Positions 9,213 to 17,700 of a stretch of DNA of 64,000 nt are shown one piece after another. Within the stretch, counting starts at the first letter, position 1; the number at the start of each line of letters is the position of its first letter. The position numbers and the translations under genes are program-made. The notes below the pieces were generated by a model, which was not told the DNA's origin, did not search any database, and worked only from the letters and a program-made list of their open reading frames with translations. This DNA comes from Terriglobales bacterium (GTDB lineage Bacteria; Acidobacteriota; Terriglobia; Bryobacterales; Bryobacteraceae). The stretch covers positions 1 to 64,000 of the forward strand of contig JAJFUV010000296.1 in assembly GCA_021372245.1 (NCBI GenBank), read 5' to 3'.

Positions 9213-9926
9213 ATGACAGCTCCAGTTGCTTCCGCAGGCAGTCCTACAGGTTCCGATCAGTTCCTCACGATGCTGGAAGTTTTCGTCGATCCGGTCAGCG
9301 CCGCCCGCCGGATCGATCGCAGCGCCCCCTGGCTCGTACCAATCCTGATCGCCGGTATCGGTGCCGCCGTGATCGGCTACCTCCTGATGCCTCTGACGGT
9401 GCAGGTGATGGCGATGAATCCGCCGCCCAACATTCCGCGCGAGCAGTATCAGAACACGCTCCCCATGATCGAGAAGGGCATGCGCATCATGTCTTTCGCC
9501 TCGCCCCTGCTGGTGGCGATCAAGCTTCTCATCCTGGCCGGCATCTTGAAGCTTTTGGCCACACTTGGCGGTCTCGATGTCGTTTTCAAGAAGCTCTTCT
9601 CGCTGGTCGCGAACGCCGGAATGATCATTTTCCTGGAAGGACTGGCCACTTTCGCCGTCATCAAGGCCAAGGCGGCCGACATACAGACGATGGAGGAGAT
9701 GATGCCCGCTCTCGGCCTCGATCTCCTCATACGCGGGCAGTTCTCCAAGCCGATCCAGGCGGCACTGCATTTCTTCTCTGTTTTCGAGATCTGGTACATT
9801 GTCGTACTGGTGGTGGGCTTCGCGGCCTTGGTCAAGTGTTCGAAATCGAAGGCGTTCCTGCTCACCCTTCCGGTGTGGCTCGTCCCCATCCTGTTCATGA
9901 TGGTGGCCGCGATGTTCCGGTCCTAA
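9213..9926 (+). CDS. Yip1-like membrane protein
   Basis: The 237-residue protein has five or six hydrophobic segments, the first at about residues 38-60 (APWLVPILIAGIGAAVIGYLL). The pattern resembles the Yip1 domain family of small multi-pass membrane proteins; no enzymatic residues are evident and its role is unknown. The ATG at 9213 is chosen because GGGAGG lies eight bases upstream. The frame is open 57 bases further, but without a start signal. A ThuA-domain gene follows 18 bases after the stop on the same strand. Confidence 0.8.
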   Translation: MTAPVASAGSPTGSDQFLTMLEVFVDPVSAARRIDRSAPWLVPILIAGIGAAVIGYLLMPLTVQVMAMNPPPNIPREQYQNTLPMIEKGMRIMSFASPLLVAIKLLILAGILKLLATLGGLDVVFKKLFSLVANAGMIIFLEGLATFAVIKAKAADIQTMEEMMPALGLDLLIRGQFSKPIQAALHFFSVFEIWYIVVLVVGFAALVKCSKSKAFLLTLPVWLVPILFMMVAAMFRS

Positions 9927-9944
9927 ACTCACGGAGGTTCGCAT

Positions 9945-10763
9945 ATGAAGCGGTTCGCTCTTATTGCCGCCGCGCTCGCGGTGTTTCTGCCCTTGGCCTT
10001 CTCGCAGTCCAAGGCGGCGCAGGCGCCCAAGATCCAGACGCTGATCATCACAGGTCAGAACGGCCACGATTGGCGCGGCGTGACGCCCTATCTGCGCAAG
10101 GTGCTCGAGGACACCGGGCGTTTCGAAGTCCGCGTCACTGAGGAGTTCCGCGGCGGCGGACCCGAAAGCCTGGCTCCTTATGACCTCGTTGTCGTGAACT
10201 ACTTCGACAAGCGCCAGCCCGCACTGCGCTGGGGCGAGAGGGCCGACAACGCGCTGCTCGAGTTCGTGCGGAGCGGAAAAGGCCTGGTCATGTACCATTT
10301 CTCGACCGCCGCGTTCGACGGCTGGACGGAGTACGAAAAACTTTCGGGCGCGAACTGGCGCCCCGGCCAGGGACATCATTCGCCCTCTCACGATTTCACG
10401 GTGAAGATCACCGACCCATCGCACCCCATCACGCAGGGCCTCAAGCTGTCCTTCCCGCAGCCGAACGACGAACTCTACGCGAATCTTCGCTGGCAGCCGG
10501 AAGGCACCTATCACGTGCTGGCCACGGCCTGGGACGATCATTCGCGCTACAAGAACCCGAAGCAGCCCATCCCTGGGCCGGGCAAGGACGAGCCCATGCT
10601 GTGGACGCTTGAATACGGTAAGGGGCGCGTCTTCGCCACCGTCCTCGGCCATGACATTCCCGCCGTACAGACGCCCGCCTTCGTGGTGACGTACACCCGC
10701 GGCGCCGAATGGGCCGCTACCGGCAAGGTGACGCTGCCCATTCCGCCCGAGATGGCGAAATAG
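9945..10763 (+). CDS. Secreted ThuA-domain protein
   Basis: The 272-residue protein has a clear signal peptide (MKRFALIAAALAVFLPLAFS, cleavage after about residue 21-27). The rest matches the ThuA/trehalose-utilization fold, a class I glutamine-amidotransferase-like domain: GQNGHDWRGVTPYLRKVL near the start, YDLVVVNYFDKR, LVMYHFSTAAF and GKGRVFATVLGHD. ThuA proteins are linked to sugar metabolism, but the chemistry is not established. GGAGG precedes the ATG at good spacing. The TauE gene starts three bases after the stop, suggesting one transcript. Confidence 0.87.
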   Translation: MKRFALIAAALAVFLPLAFSQSKAAQAPKIQTLIITGQNGHDWRGVTPYLRKVLEDTGRFEVRVTEEFRGGGPESLAPYDLVVVNYFDKRQPALRWGERADNALLEFVRSGKGLVMYHFSTAAFDGWTEYEKLSGANWRPGQGHHSPSHDFTVKITDPSHPITQGLKLSFPQPNDELYANLRWQPEGTYHVLATAWDDHSRYKNPKQPIPGPGKDEPMLWTLEYGKGRVFATVLGHDIPAVQTPAFVVTYTRGAEWAATGKVTLPIPPEMAK

Positions 10764-10766
10764 CGG

Positions 10767-11495
10767 GTGTTTCCTCACCTGGCAGTTTGGCAGTGGTTGC
10801 TGGGCGCGTTTTGTGCCCTGGCGGTCGGTATCGCCAAGACAGGTGTGCCGGGACTCGGTATCTTGGTGGTGCCGCTCATGGTGTTGACGGTGGGCGATGC
10901 GCGTTTCTCGGCCGGCTGGCTGCTGCCCATGCTCTGCACGGCGGACATATTCGCCGTGATCCTATGGCGACGCCATGCCGCCGCGAGCAAGCTTTTTTCG
11001 CTGGCGCCCTGGGTTGCCGCGGGAATGATCCTGGGCGCCGCGGCGCTGGCCCTGCCCGAGAGCATCTTACGAACCATCGTTGGCGCCATCGTGCTTCTGA
11101 TGATGTTCGCGTATCTGTACCGGCGCCGGCGAGGCGACGAGCGCATTCCCGCGCATCCTGCTCCATTCGGGGTAGCGGCGGGCTTCGCCACCACGGTGGC
11201 GAATGCCGCCGGGCCGGTGATGAATCTCTATTTGCTGGGTAAGCGGCTCACCAAGGAAGAGTTCGTAGCCACCGGCGCCTGGTTCTTCTTTCTCATCAAC
11301 CTGACCAAGCTGCCCATCTATGCGGGACATGGACTGTTCAGCCGCACTTCGCTGCTATTCGACGCAGCGATGGTCCCCATGATCGTGGTTGGAGCCGCAG
11401 CCGGACGATGGCTGGTGAACCAGATGTCGCCCAGAATCTTCGAGGTGCTAGTCATTGTGCTGACCTTTATCTCGACGCTGCTACTGTTCGTGTGA
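10767..11495 (+). CDS. TauE/SafE family anion exporter
   Basis: The 242-residue membrane protein has about eight hydrophobic segments and an internal pseudo-repeat. The N-terminal GIAKTGVPGLGIL and second-half GFATTVANAAGPVMNLYLL are typical of the TauE/SafE permease family, which exports sulfite, sulfoacetate or related small anions. The substrate cannot be assigned. Sulfatases are encoded a few kilobases away, so sulfite is a reasonable guess and no more. The GTG start lies three bases after the thuA-like stop, which favours translational coupling. It is convergent with the lytic transglycosylase, with a four-base gap. Confidence 0.9.
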   Translation: MFPHLAVWQWLLGAFCALAVGIAKTGVPGLGILVVPLMVLTVGDARFSAGWLLPMLCTADIFAVILWRRHAAASKLFSLAPWVAAGMILGAAALALPESILRTIVGAIVLLMMFAYLYRRRRGDERIPAHPAPFGVAAGFATTVANAAGPVMNLYLLGKRLTKEEFVATGAWFFFLINLTKLPIYAGHGLFSRTSLLFDAAMVPMIVVGAAAGRWLVNQMSPRIFEVLVIVLTFISTLLLFV

Positions 11496-11499
11496 GCGA

Positions 11500-12159
11500 T
11501 CAGTCGTCCGCGCGCGCGGCTTTGCGTTTTCGGTACTCGTCGAGCACCTTTTCCACGTAGAGCCGCGTTTCGCGATACGGAGGGATGCCCTGGTAGCGCT
11601 CCACCGCGCCTGCGCCGGCGTTGTATGCGGCCAGCGCCCAGCGCACCTGATCGTCTTTGTCCTGGTAACGGACAAGCAGGTCGCGCAGGTGCCGCACACC
11701 CGCTTCCACGTTCTGCTCCGCATCGTACGGGTTGGCGCCTAACTCGGCCGCCGTCGACGGCATCAGTTGCATGACGCCCACTGCACCCTTGGGCGAGATT
11801 GCATCGCGCTGGAACGCCGACTCGATTTTCGCCACGCTCTCGGCTAGCGGCACGAAGGCGTCTTCGAGATCCTGGCCGCGCGCCGCCCGGCGGACCAGTT
11901 CTTTCGGTGTCGCGTTCGAAACCTGTTTAGAGGGTTCAACGACAGGGGCCGGCGCGGGAGGCGGGGTATAGTCTTCGGCTTCGAAGCGTGCCACGCTCTC
12001 GCCTGCGAGGACGATGTGCCCCGTCGGCGTATAGAGGCACACCTCGGCCCCTGTCACTTCGTGGCGTTCGGCGTAAATCCGGAAGCCCGACTTCAGCACC
12101 GCATACTCGCCGGCCAAAACAGGCAGGCACACGGCCAGAAGGGCGCACAATCCTCTCAC
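11500..12159 (-). CDS. Lytic transglycosylase (SLT domain), secreted
   Basis: Family 1 soluble lytic transglycosylase-like enzyme that cleaves peptidoglycan glycan strands in the periplasm. The SLT domain occupies the C-terminal half: the catalytic Glu is in AKIESAF, followed by ISPKGAVGVMQLMPSTAAELG and later ALAAYNAGAGAVERY, all classic for the family. The GTG at 12159 gives a 219-residue protein beginning with a signal peptide (VRGLCALLAVCLPVLAG). A TTG at 12237 would add 26 non-conserved residues and touch the thrC start. A short region with a proline-rich linker (PPPAPAPVVEP) separates an N-terminal ~45-residue beta-rich segment from the catalytic domain. Confidence 0.9.
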   Translation of the reverse strand: MRGLCALLAVCLPVLAGEYAVLKSGFRIYAERHEVTGAEVCLYTPTGHIVLAGESVARFEAEDYTPPPAPAPVVEPSKQVSNATPKELVRRAARGQDLEDAFVPLAESVAKIESAFQRDAISPKGAVGVMQLMPSTAAELGANPYDAEQNVEAGVRHLRDLLVRYQDKDDQVRWALAAYNAGAGAVERYQGIPPYRETRLYVEKVLDEYRKRKAARADD

Positions 12160-12236
12160 GTAATTATTGACGCACGCACGGGGCGAGGCGTGCAAACGGG
12201 CGCTCACTTTTCCGCTATCATAGATCCGTTCCCACA

Positions 12237-13466
12237 ATGACCACGCTCACCCATCTGGAGTGTACCCGCTGCGGCGCTAGCTACGATGCCGCCCGGCCGC
12301 GGAATCTGTGCGATTGCGGCGGGCCGCTCATGGCCCGCTACGATCTGGGCCGCGCCAGCGAAGGCTGGAGCCGTGAGTGGATCGACCACGGGCCATCCAA
12401 CATCTGGCGATATGCGCCGGTGCTGCCCGTCGACTCGCCCGCCGCCATGATCTCGCTCGGCGAGGGGCTCACGCCGCTTATCGCATTGAAACGCTTGGGC
12501 GACGAATGGGGCGCGCGGAACCTGTGGCTCAAAGATGATGGCGTGAATCCCACCGGCTCGTTCAAAGCCCGCGGCCTGGCCTGCGCGGTTTCCAAAGCCC
12601 TCGAACTCGGGATCCGGAAGCTGGCCCTGCCCTCCGCCGGAAACGCGGCCAGTGCGATGGCGGCGTACGCTGCCGCTGCGGGCCTGGAATCCCACATCTT
12701 CATGCCCGCCGACGTGCCCCAGTCCAACTACCTCGAGTGCCGCGCCTTCGGGGCCCACGTGACGCTGGTGGATGGCCTGATCAGCGATTGCGCAAAGGTC
12801 ATGGCCGAGCGTGCGGCGGAAGAAGGCTGGTTCGACATGAGCACCTTCCACGAACCGTACCGCGTGGAGGGAAAGAAAACCATGGGCTACGAGCTGGCCG
12901 AGCAGTTCCGCTGGACCCTGCCGGACGCTATCCTGTACCCCACCGGCGGCGGGGTGGGGCTCGTCGGCATGTGGAAGGCGTTCGAGGAATTGGAAGCGCT
13001 GGGCTGGGTGGTCCCGGGCAAACGGCCGCGCATGATCGCGGTGCAGGCTGAGGGGTGCCGCCCGCTGGTAGACGCTTTCGAACGCGGCGATCAGGAGACT
13101 CGCGCCAGCGCGGAACCGCACACCCTCGCCAGCGGGCTCAGAGTCCCCAAACCCGTTGCCGATTTCCTCCTGCTTCGCATCCTGAAGGAAAGCGGTGGCT
13201 TGGCCGTCGCCGTGAGCGATCAGCAGATGCTGGATGCGGGTACTTTGCTGGCACGGCGGGAAGGCATCTTCGCCGCCCCCGAGGGCGCCGCGTGCGTCGC
13301 TGCCGCCCGGACGCTGGTCGAAAACGGCGCGCTCGATCCGGCCGGCCGGATCGTGATCTACAACACAGGCGCGGGCTTGAAGTACCTGGAAGCCTACTCG
13401 ACGCGCTTCCCGCGCATAAGGGACCGCCAGCAGGACAAGCTCGGCGGGCTCATCACACCACGTTAG
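12237..13466 (+). CDS. thrC: Threonine synthase
   Basis: PLP-dependent enzyme converting O-phosphohomoserine to threonine. The 409-residue protein carries the N-terminal zinc-ribbon-like CTRCGASYD...CDCGG segment found in one class of ThrC. The PLP lysine lies in NPTGSFKARG, followed by SAGNAASAMAAYAA and the glycine loop PTGGGVGLVG. Related PLP enzymes such as threonine dehydratase or cysteate synthase cannot be fully excluded, but the zinc ribbon and motif order fit ThrC best. It is transcribed divergently from the lytic transglycosylase, with a TATCAT box at 12216-12221 as a possible -10. Confidence 0.9.
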   Translation: MTTLTHLECTRCGASYDAARPRNLCDCGGPLMARYDLGRASEGWSREWIDHGPSNIWRYAPVLPVDSPAAMISLGEGLTPLIALKRLGDEWGARNLWLKDDGVNPTGSFKARGLACAVSKALELGIRKLALPSAGNAASAMAAYAAAAGLESHIFMPADVPQSNYLECRAFGAHVTLVDGLISDCAKVMAERAAEEGWFDMSTFHEPYRVEGKKTMGYELAEQFRWTLPDAILYPTGGGVGLVGMWKAFEELEALGWVVPGKRPRMIAVQAEGCRPLVDAFERGDQETRASAEPHTLASGLRVPKPVADFLLLRILKESGGLAVAVSDQQMLDAGTLLARREGIFAAPEGAACVAAARTLVENGALDPAGRIVIYNTGAGLKYLEAYSTRFPRIRDRQQDKLGGLITPR

Positions 13467-13506
13467 GTCTGGTAATTCGCTCGAATTCGTGGTAGACAGG
13501 TTTGGA

Positions 13507-14616
13507 ATGCCTGTGCCGAATGCCCGCATCCTGGTCGTGGACGACGAAGCGCCGATCCGCGACATGCTGGACCAATTCCTCAGCGGGCGTGGTTACACGG
13601 TGGAGCAGGCCTCCGACGGCGTCCAGGCTCTGGAGCGTCTGGCCGGGCACGATGTCGAACTGGTGGTGACTGACATCCGTATGCCGGTCATGGGAGGCTT
13701 GGAGTTGCTCGGGCAAATCGCGACGAAAAGTTACGACGTCGGCGTTGTGGTGATCACGGCATGCGACGACGTTGCCAGCGCGGTTAACGCCATGAAGTGC
13801 GGCGCGCTCGATTACGTCTCGAAGCCTTTCAGCCTGGGGGATCTTGACGCCGTTGTCGCCCGCGCGCTTTCAACCCATCGGAACCGGCGGCGGGATAGAC
13901 TGCAGAAGGCCGAACTGGAGGCGCTGGTCAACGAACAGGCGCGCGAGTTGCGGCAGGCACTGGCGCAATTGCACGAGGTGTGGGATAAGGCTCTGGACGC
14001 GATGGTGGCCGCCTTGGACGCGCGGGAGCACGAACCGGAATCGCACTCCAAGCGGGTCAGCGAATACGCTGCCCACCTGGCCTCCACAATGGGTGTGGAC
14101 CCGGTCCTGTTGGACGCCATTCGCCGGGGAGCCATGCTGCATGATATCGGCAAGATCGGTATTCCCGACAACATCCTCCTCAAACCCGGCGAACTCACAC
14201 CCGCGGAGTGGGTGGAGATGCGCAAGCACCCGCGCATCGGTTTCTGGATCCTATCGGGCATCGAAGTGCTAAAGCCGGCTTGCCAGATCGTGCTGACGCA
14301 TCATGAGAATTTCGATGGTTCCGGTTATCCGGATGGGCTAAAGGGCGATGCCATCCCCATTGGCTCGCGCATATTCTCCGTCGTGGACTCGTTCGACGCC
14401 ATGACCTCGCACCGGCCGTACCGCAAAGCGATGAGCTATGAACGCGCACGGAAAGAGATCGAGGCGGGAGCCGGCGCCCAGTATGATCCCGAAGTAGTGC
14501 GCGGTTTTCTTATGGTCAAGCGCGAGGCGTGGGCTAGCATCCGTGAAAGGACCGCTCACAAGCGGACGCGTCCGGACCCTGTTTTCATGCGGCTATTCAA
14601 ATCCGCCAAAGCGTGA
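13507..14616 (+). CDS. Response regulator with HD-GYP phosphodiesterase domain
   Basis: Two-component output protein likely to hydrolyse cyclic di-GMP. The receiver domain covers about residues 5-120 with the acidic pair VDDE, phosphoacceptor Asp56 in VVTDIRMP and the conserved Lys in SKPF. A coiled linker follows. The HD-GYP domain at about 175-350 retains HDIGKIGIP, the later single His, and HHENFDGSGYP, so the metal-binding and GYP motifs look intact. The 369-residue start at ATG 13507 has a GACAGG sequence upstream. A GTG at 13489 in frame lacks a ribosome-binding site. No partner kinase is adjacent, so it is an orphan regulator. Confidence 0.92.
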   Translation: MPVPNARILVVDDEAPIRDMLDQFLSGRGYTVEQASDGVQALERLAGHDVELVVTDIRMPVMGGLELLGQIATKSYDVGVVVITACDDVASAVNAMKCGALDYVSKPFSLGDLDAVVARALSTHRNRRRDRLQKAELEALVNEQARELRQALAQLHEVWDKALDAMVAALDAREHEPESHSKRVSEYAAHLASTMGVDPVLLDAIRRGAMLHDIGKIGIPDNILLKPGELTPAEWVEMRKHPRIGFWILSGIEVLKPACQIVLTHHENFDGSGYPDGLKGDAIPIGSRIFSVVDSFDAMTSHRPYRKAMSYERARKEIEAGAGAQYDPEVVRGFLMVKREAWASIRERTAHKRTRPDPVFMRLFKSAKA

Positions 14617-14628
14617 CGCAGCGACCGC

Positions 14629-15171
14629 TCAGGAAGAGGGGTGCAGCACGGCCACGTATCCGAGGTTGCGGTACAGTTGCTTGTAATCCAACCCGCAGCC
14701 CACTACAAAGCGATCCGGAATTTCGAAGCACCGGAATTCGACCGGCACCTGTACAATACGGCGTGGCGTGCGGTCCAGCAGTGTGCAGATGCCCAGGGAA
14801 TTAGGGCCCCGGCCGGACAGGGTTTGCAGCAGGTAGCGGGCCGTGAAGCCGGTGTCGACAATGTCCTCCACCAGCAGCACATCCTCCCCTTCGATGCCTT
14901 CGTCCAGGTCCTTGGCGATGCGCACGATGCCAGGCGCGCCGCGTTTGTTCGAGAAGCTCGAGATCGCCAGGAAGTCGATTTTGATGGGGATTTCAATTTC
15001 CCGCGCCAGTGCAGTCAGGAAGAATACCGATCCCTTCAACACTGCGATCAGCTTCAGGTCCCTGCCACGGTATCTCTCCGAGATCTCCGCGGCTACCTCA
15101 CGGATGCGCCGGTTCACCTCTTCCTCGGTGAACAGCACGTGGTCGATTTCCGGCGCGATAGGTTTGCTCAT
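14629..15171 (-). CDS. hpt: Hypoxanthine phosphoribosyltransferase
   Basis: Purine salvage enzyme making IMP or GMP from free bases and PRPP. The 180-residue length is typical. The PRPP motif is VLLVEDIVDTGFT, and the flexible-loop region is FLAISSFSNK. The start ATG overlaps the stop of the upstream kinase-like gene (ATGA on the minus strand), so the two form an operon. It is convergent with the HD-GYP gene. Confidence 0.95.
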   Translation of the reverse strand: MSKPIAPEIDHVLFTEEEVNRRIREVAAEISERYRGRDLKLIAVLKGSVFFLTALAREIEIPIKIDFLAISSFSNKRGAPGIVRIAKDLDEGIEGEDVLLVEDIVDTGFTARYLLQTLSGRGPNSLGICTLLDRTPRRIVQVPVEFRCFEIPDRFVVGCGLDYKQLYRNLGYVAVLHPSS

Positions 15172-16133
15172 GCGTTAATGGGCCGCTCCGAGATACCGTA
15201 CTTGAAAATCAGGTTCTGAAAATCCTTCTGATAGAACACCTGGATGTTGATGTGCGGATAGATCTGCCGCAGCAGCTTCACTTTCCTGTTTTTCTTGGTG
15301 ACCAGGGACTGCTTCATGGTCGTCAGCTCCACGTACATGTCGAATTCCGGCAGGTAGAAGTCCGGTGTGAAGGCTTCGAGCACCTTGCCGTCCTTGTCCC
15401 ACTGCACGGCGAAGCTGTGTGGTTCGTACTCCCAGACGATGCGATAGAAATCGAGCAGGTTGGCGAAAATCTGCTCGCTCGGATGTGTGAAGATGACGGG
15501 CTTCAAGCTCGCTTTTCCCGGCGGATGCATACCGTGCCGGGAGAGTTCATAGCGCACCTGGAACTGGAGTTGCGCTTCCGCGGCCGGGCTCAGCAAGCCC
15601 TGCTCCACCAAGCCCCTGGCCGCCACCAGGCTTTCGATCATCCCCGCCGCCTGATCCGGGTCCAGCCACTCGGTGTTCAACACCATGTCGAACTGGGTGG
15701 GCGGCACGGTCGCGCGTCCGAAGCGCTTCTGGCATTCGGCGCGCCGCGCGACATTCACCTCTTCAAGCGCAGTTCGCGCGGCGGCGCGTTCCAGGCGCCG
15801 GTCCAGCATGAACATGCCCAACCGCCGCGACTCGGGCGCAATCAGATGCACTCGCAGCACGTTGGGGAATTTCGTAAAGAGGAACTCGGCATAGTCGGCC
15901 GAAAAGACCATGTGGTGTTCGGCGGCCAACCGGGTCATGATCGAGGCCACCATGGCCGAGTAGGCCTTGTCGGGAAACGGACCCTCTTCGCCGAATTCTT
16001 CCCTGAGCAGCGCGCGCATGCGCGTTTCGGTAATCAGTTCGAAGTGCAGGCGCTGCGCCGCCAGTCGGGCCGCTTCGTCGACGCGGCAGCCGGGTTCGCC
16101 CGAAACCGTGACCAAGCCCATTTCCACCGTCAT
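15168..16133 (-). CDS. Cytidylate kinase-like protein with C-terminal nuclease-like domain
   Basis: The 321-residue cytoplasmic protein appears to have two parts. The first ~200 residues resemble cytidylate-kinase-like proteins (VTVSGEPGCRVDEAARLAAQRL, a conserved block like the P-loop start of that family). The canonical P-loop Lys-Ser/Thr is absent, so kinase activity is doubtful. The last ~90 residues (TPDFYLPEFDMYVELTT, then KKNRKVKLLRQIYP and VFYQKDF) resemble a restriction-endonuclease-like fold with a PD...E core. The ATG at 16133 is taken because the frame upstream runs into the sulfatase gene region without conservation. Operonic overlap with hpt hints at a nucleotide-related role; the function is unknown. 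Confidence 0.78.
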   Translation of the reverse strand: MTVEMGLVTVSGEPGCRVDEAARLAAQRLHFELITETRMRALLREEFGEEGPFPDKAYSAMVASIMTRLAAEHHMVFSADYAEFLFTKFPNVLRVHLIAPESRRLGMFMLDRRLERAAARTALEEVNVARRAECQKRFGRATVPPTQFDMVLNTEWLDPDQAAGMIESLVAARGLVEQGLLSPAAEAQLQFQVRYELSRHGMHPPGKASLKPVIFTHPSEQIFANLLDFYRIVWEYEPHSFAVQWDKDGKVLEAFTPDFYLPEFDMYVELTTMKQSLVTKKNRKVKLLRQIYPHINIQVFYQKDFQNLIFKYGISERPINA

Positions 16134-16152
16134 GATAACGCACCGCAAGGGG

Positions 16153-16158
16153 TAGAAT
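16153..16158 (+). promoter_or_regulatory. Candidate -10 box of leaderless promoter, sulfatase 1
   Basis: TAGAAT ends six bases before the sulfatase ATG, so it occupies positions -12 to -7 relative to the start codon, the consensus position for leaderless bacterial genes. No Shine-Dalgarno sequence is present. Confidence 0.5.
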
Positions 16159-16164
16159 TGCAGC

Positions 16165-17700
16165 ATGCCGATGAACCGCCGCCAGTTTCTGACCGGACTG
16201 TGCGGCGCGCCGGGCGTCGTGCGCGCCGCCACCGCCAAACGGCCCAACATCGTCCTCATCATGGCCGACGATATGGGCTACTCCGACCTGGGCTGCTACG
16301 GCTCGGAGATCGCCACGCCGAACCTGGACCGCTTGGCCGCGGGCGGCGTCCGCTTCACGCAGTTCTACAATACGGCGCGCTGCTGTCCCACGCGCAGCTC
16401 GCTGCTCACCGGCCTCTATCCGCACCAGGCCGGCGTGGGCCACATGGTGAGCGACCGCGGCTATCCCGCATACCAGGGCTACCTCAACAACCGCTGCGTC
16501 ACCATCGCCGAGGCGCTCGCCCCCGCCGGGTACCGGACGCTCATGTCGGGCAAATGGCACGTCGGCGAGAAGCGTCCGCACTGGCCGCTCGACCGAGGCT
16601 TCCAACGGTACTTCGGCCTGATCAGCGGCGGAAGTAACTATTTCCGGTTGGACCCCGGTCGCCAGATGGCGTTCGGCAACAAGCCATTCACTCCGCCCGA
16701 AAAGTTCTACATGACGGACGCGTTCACCGATTACGCGTTGCGGTTTCTCGATGAGCAAAAGGGGAGTCAAGTCCCGTTCTTCCTCTACCTCGCCTACACG
16801 TCCCCACACTGGCCGCTGCACGCCTGGCCGGAAGACATCGCTCGCTATCGCGGCCGTTACAGGATCGGGTGGGATGAACTGCGGCTGCGGCGCCACCGCC
16901 GCATGATCGAAATGGGCCTGGTGGATCACCGTTGGCCGCTTACGCCCCGCGATGCGTCCGCCCCCGCCTGGAAGGACGTGAAGGACCCCGACATGCGCGA
17001 CCTGCGCATGGCCGTTTACGCCGCCCAAATCGACCGTATGGACCAGAACATCGGCCGCGTGCTCGCCAAGCTACGGGAGATGGGCGTCGAAAATAACACG
17101 CTGGTCCTGTTCCTGGCCGATAACGGCGGTTGCGCCGAGGAAATCGAACGCGGCAAGGCGGGTGCGCTGCCCGGCACGCCGGATTCCTTCACCAGCTATG
17201 GCCTGCCGTGGGCGAACGCCAGCAACACGCCGTTCCGTCTTTACAAACACTGGGTCCACGAGGGTGGCATAGCCACGCCGCTCATCACATATTGGCCCGG
17301 CGTTGTGCCCAAGCCCGGCTCCCTCACCCACCAGCCCGGCCATATCATCGACATCATGGCCACGTGCCTGGATGTGGCTGGCGCGGCCTACCCGTCGAAC
17401 GTGACGCCGCTCGAAGGCCGCACGTTGATGCCCATCTTCGAGGGCCGCAAACGCCGCCCGCACGAAGCGCTGTTCTGGGAACACGAAGGCAACCGCGCCG
17501 TGCGCCAGGGCAAGTGGAAACTGGTGTCGCGCTACCCGGGGAACTGGGAATTGTACGATTTGGAGCGTGACCGCACCGAGATCCGCGACTTGACCGCGCG
17601 CGAGCCCAGGCGTGTTCAGGAAATGACAGAGATCTACCGGCAATGGGCCGAACGCTGCGGTGTGGTGGATTGGAGCAAGTTCCGCAAATCAGGAGGCTAA
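16165..17700 (+). CDS. Arylsulfatase-type sulfatase, Tat-exported
   Basis: The 511-residue type I sulfatase removes sulfate esters from an organic substrate outside the cytoplasm. The N-terminus NRRQFLTGLCG is a twin-arginine signal. The metal site starts with ADDMGYSDLGCYG. The catalytic cysteine, converted to formylglycine, is Cys73 in C-C-P-T-R, followed by SSLLTGLYPHQAG. GKWHVG and the late DNGG motif are also present. The anaerobic or aerobic formylglycine-generating enzyme is not in the window. Twelve bases overlap the convergent HupE-like gene. The sulfated substrate cannot be predicted, but a second sulfatase lies at 36.9 kb. Confidence 0.94.
   Translation: MPMNRRQFLTGLCGAPGVVRAATAKRPNIVLIMADDMGYSDLGCYGSEIATPNLDRLAAGGVRFTQFYNTARCCPTRSSLLTGLYPHQAGVGHMVSDRGYPAYQGYLNNRCVTIAEALAPAGYRTLMSGKWHVGEKRPHWPLDRGFQRYFGLISGGSNYFRLDPGRQMAFGNKPFTPPEKFYMTDAFTDYALRFLDEQKGSQVPFFLYLAYTSPHWPLHAWPEDIARYRGRYRIGWDELRLRRHRRMIEMGLVDHRWPLTPRDASAPAWKDVKDPDMRDLRMAVYAAQIDRMDQNIGRVLAKLREMGVENNTLVLFLADNGGCAEEIERGKAGALPGTPDSFTSYGLPWANASNTPFRLYKHWVHEGGIATPLITYWPGVVPKPGSLTHQPGHIIDIMATCLDVAGAAYPSNVTPLEGRTLMPIFEGRKRRPHEALFWEHEGNRAVRQGKWKLVSRYPGNWELYDLERDRTEIRDLTAREPRRVQEMTEIYRQWAERCGVVDWSKFRKSGG

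Noticed and set aside
9186..10778. 530-codon minus-strand frame across the Yip1-like and ThuA genes
   Set aside because: It crosses two supported genes and their gap, has no signal for translation and shows typical antisense composition.
12204..13565. 453-codon minus-strand frame opposite thrC
   Set aside because: thrC has all its catalytic motifs on the plus strand; the antisense frame has no domain.
15252..16637. 461-codon plus-strand frame opposite the kinase-like gene and into the sulfatase
   Set aside because: It overlaps two supported genes in other frames and contains no recognisable family.
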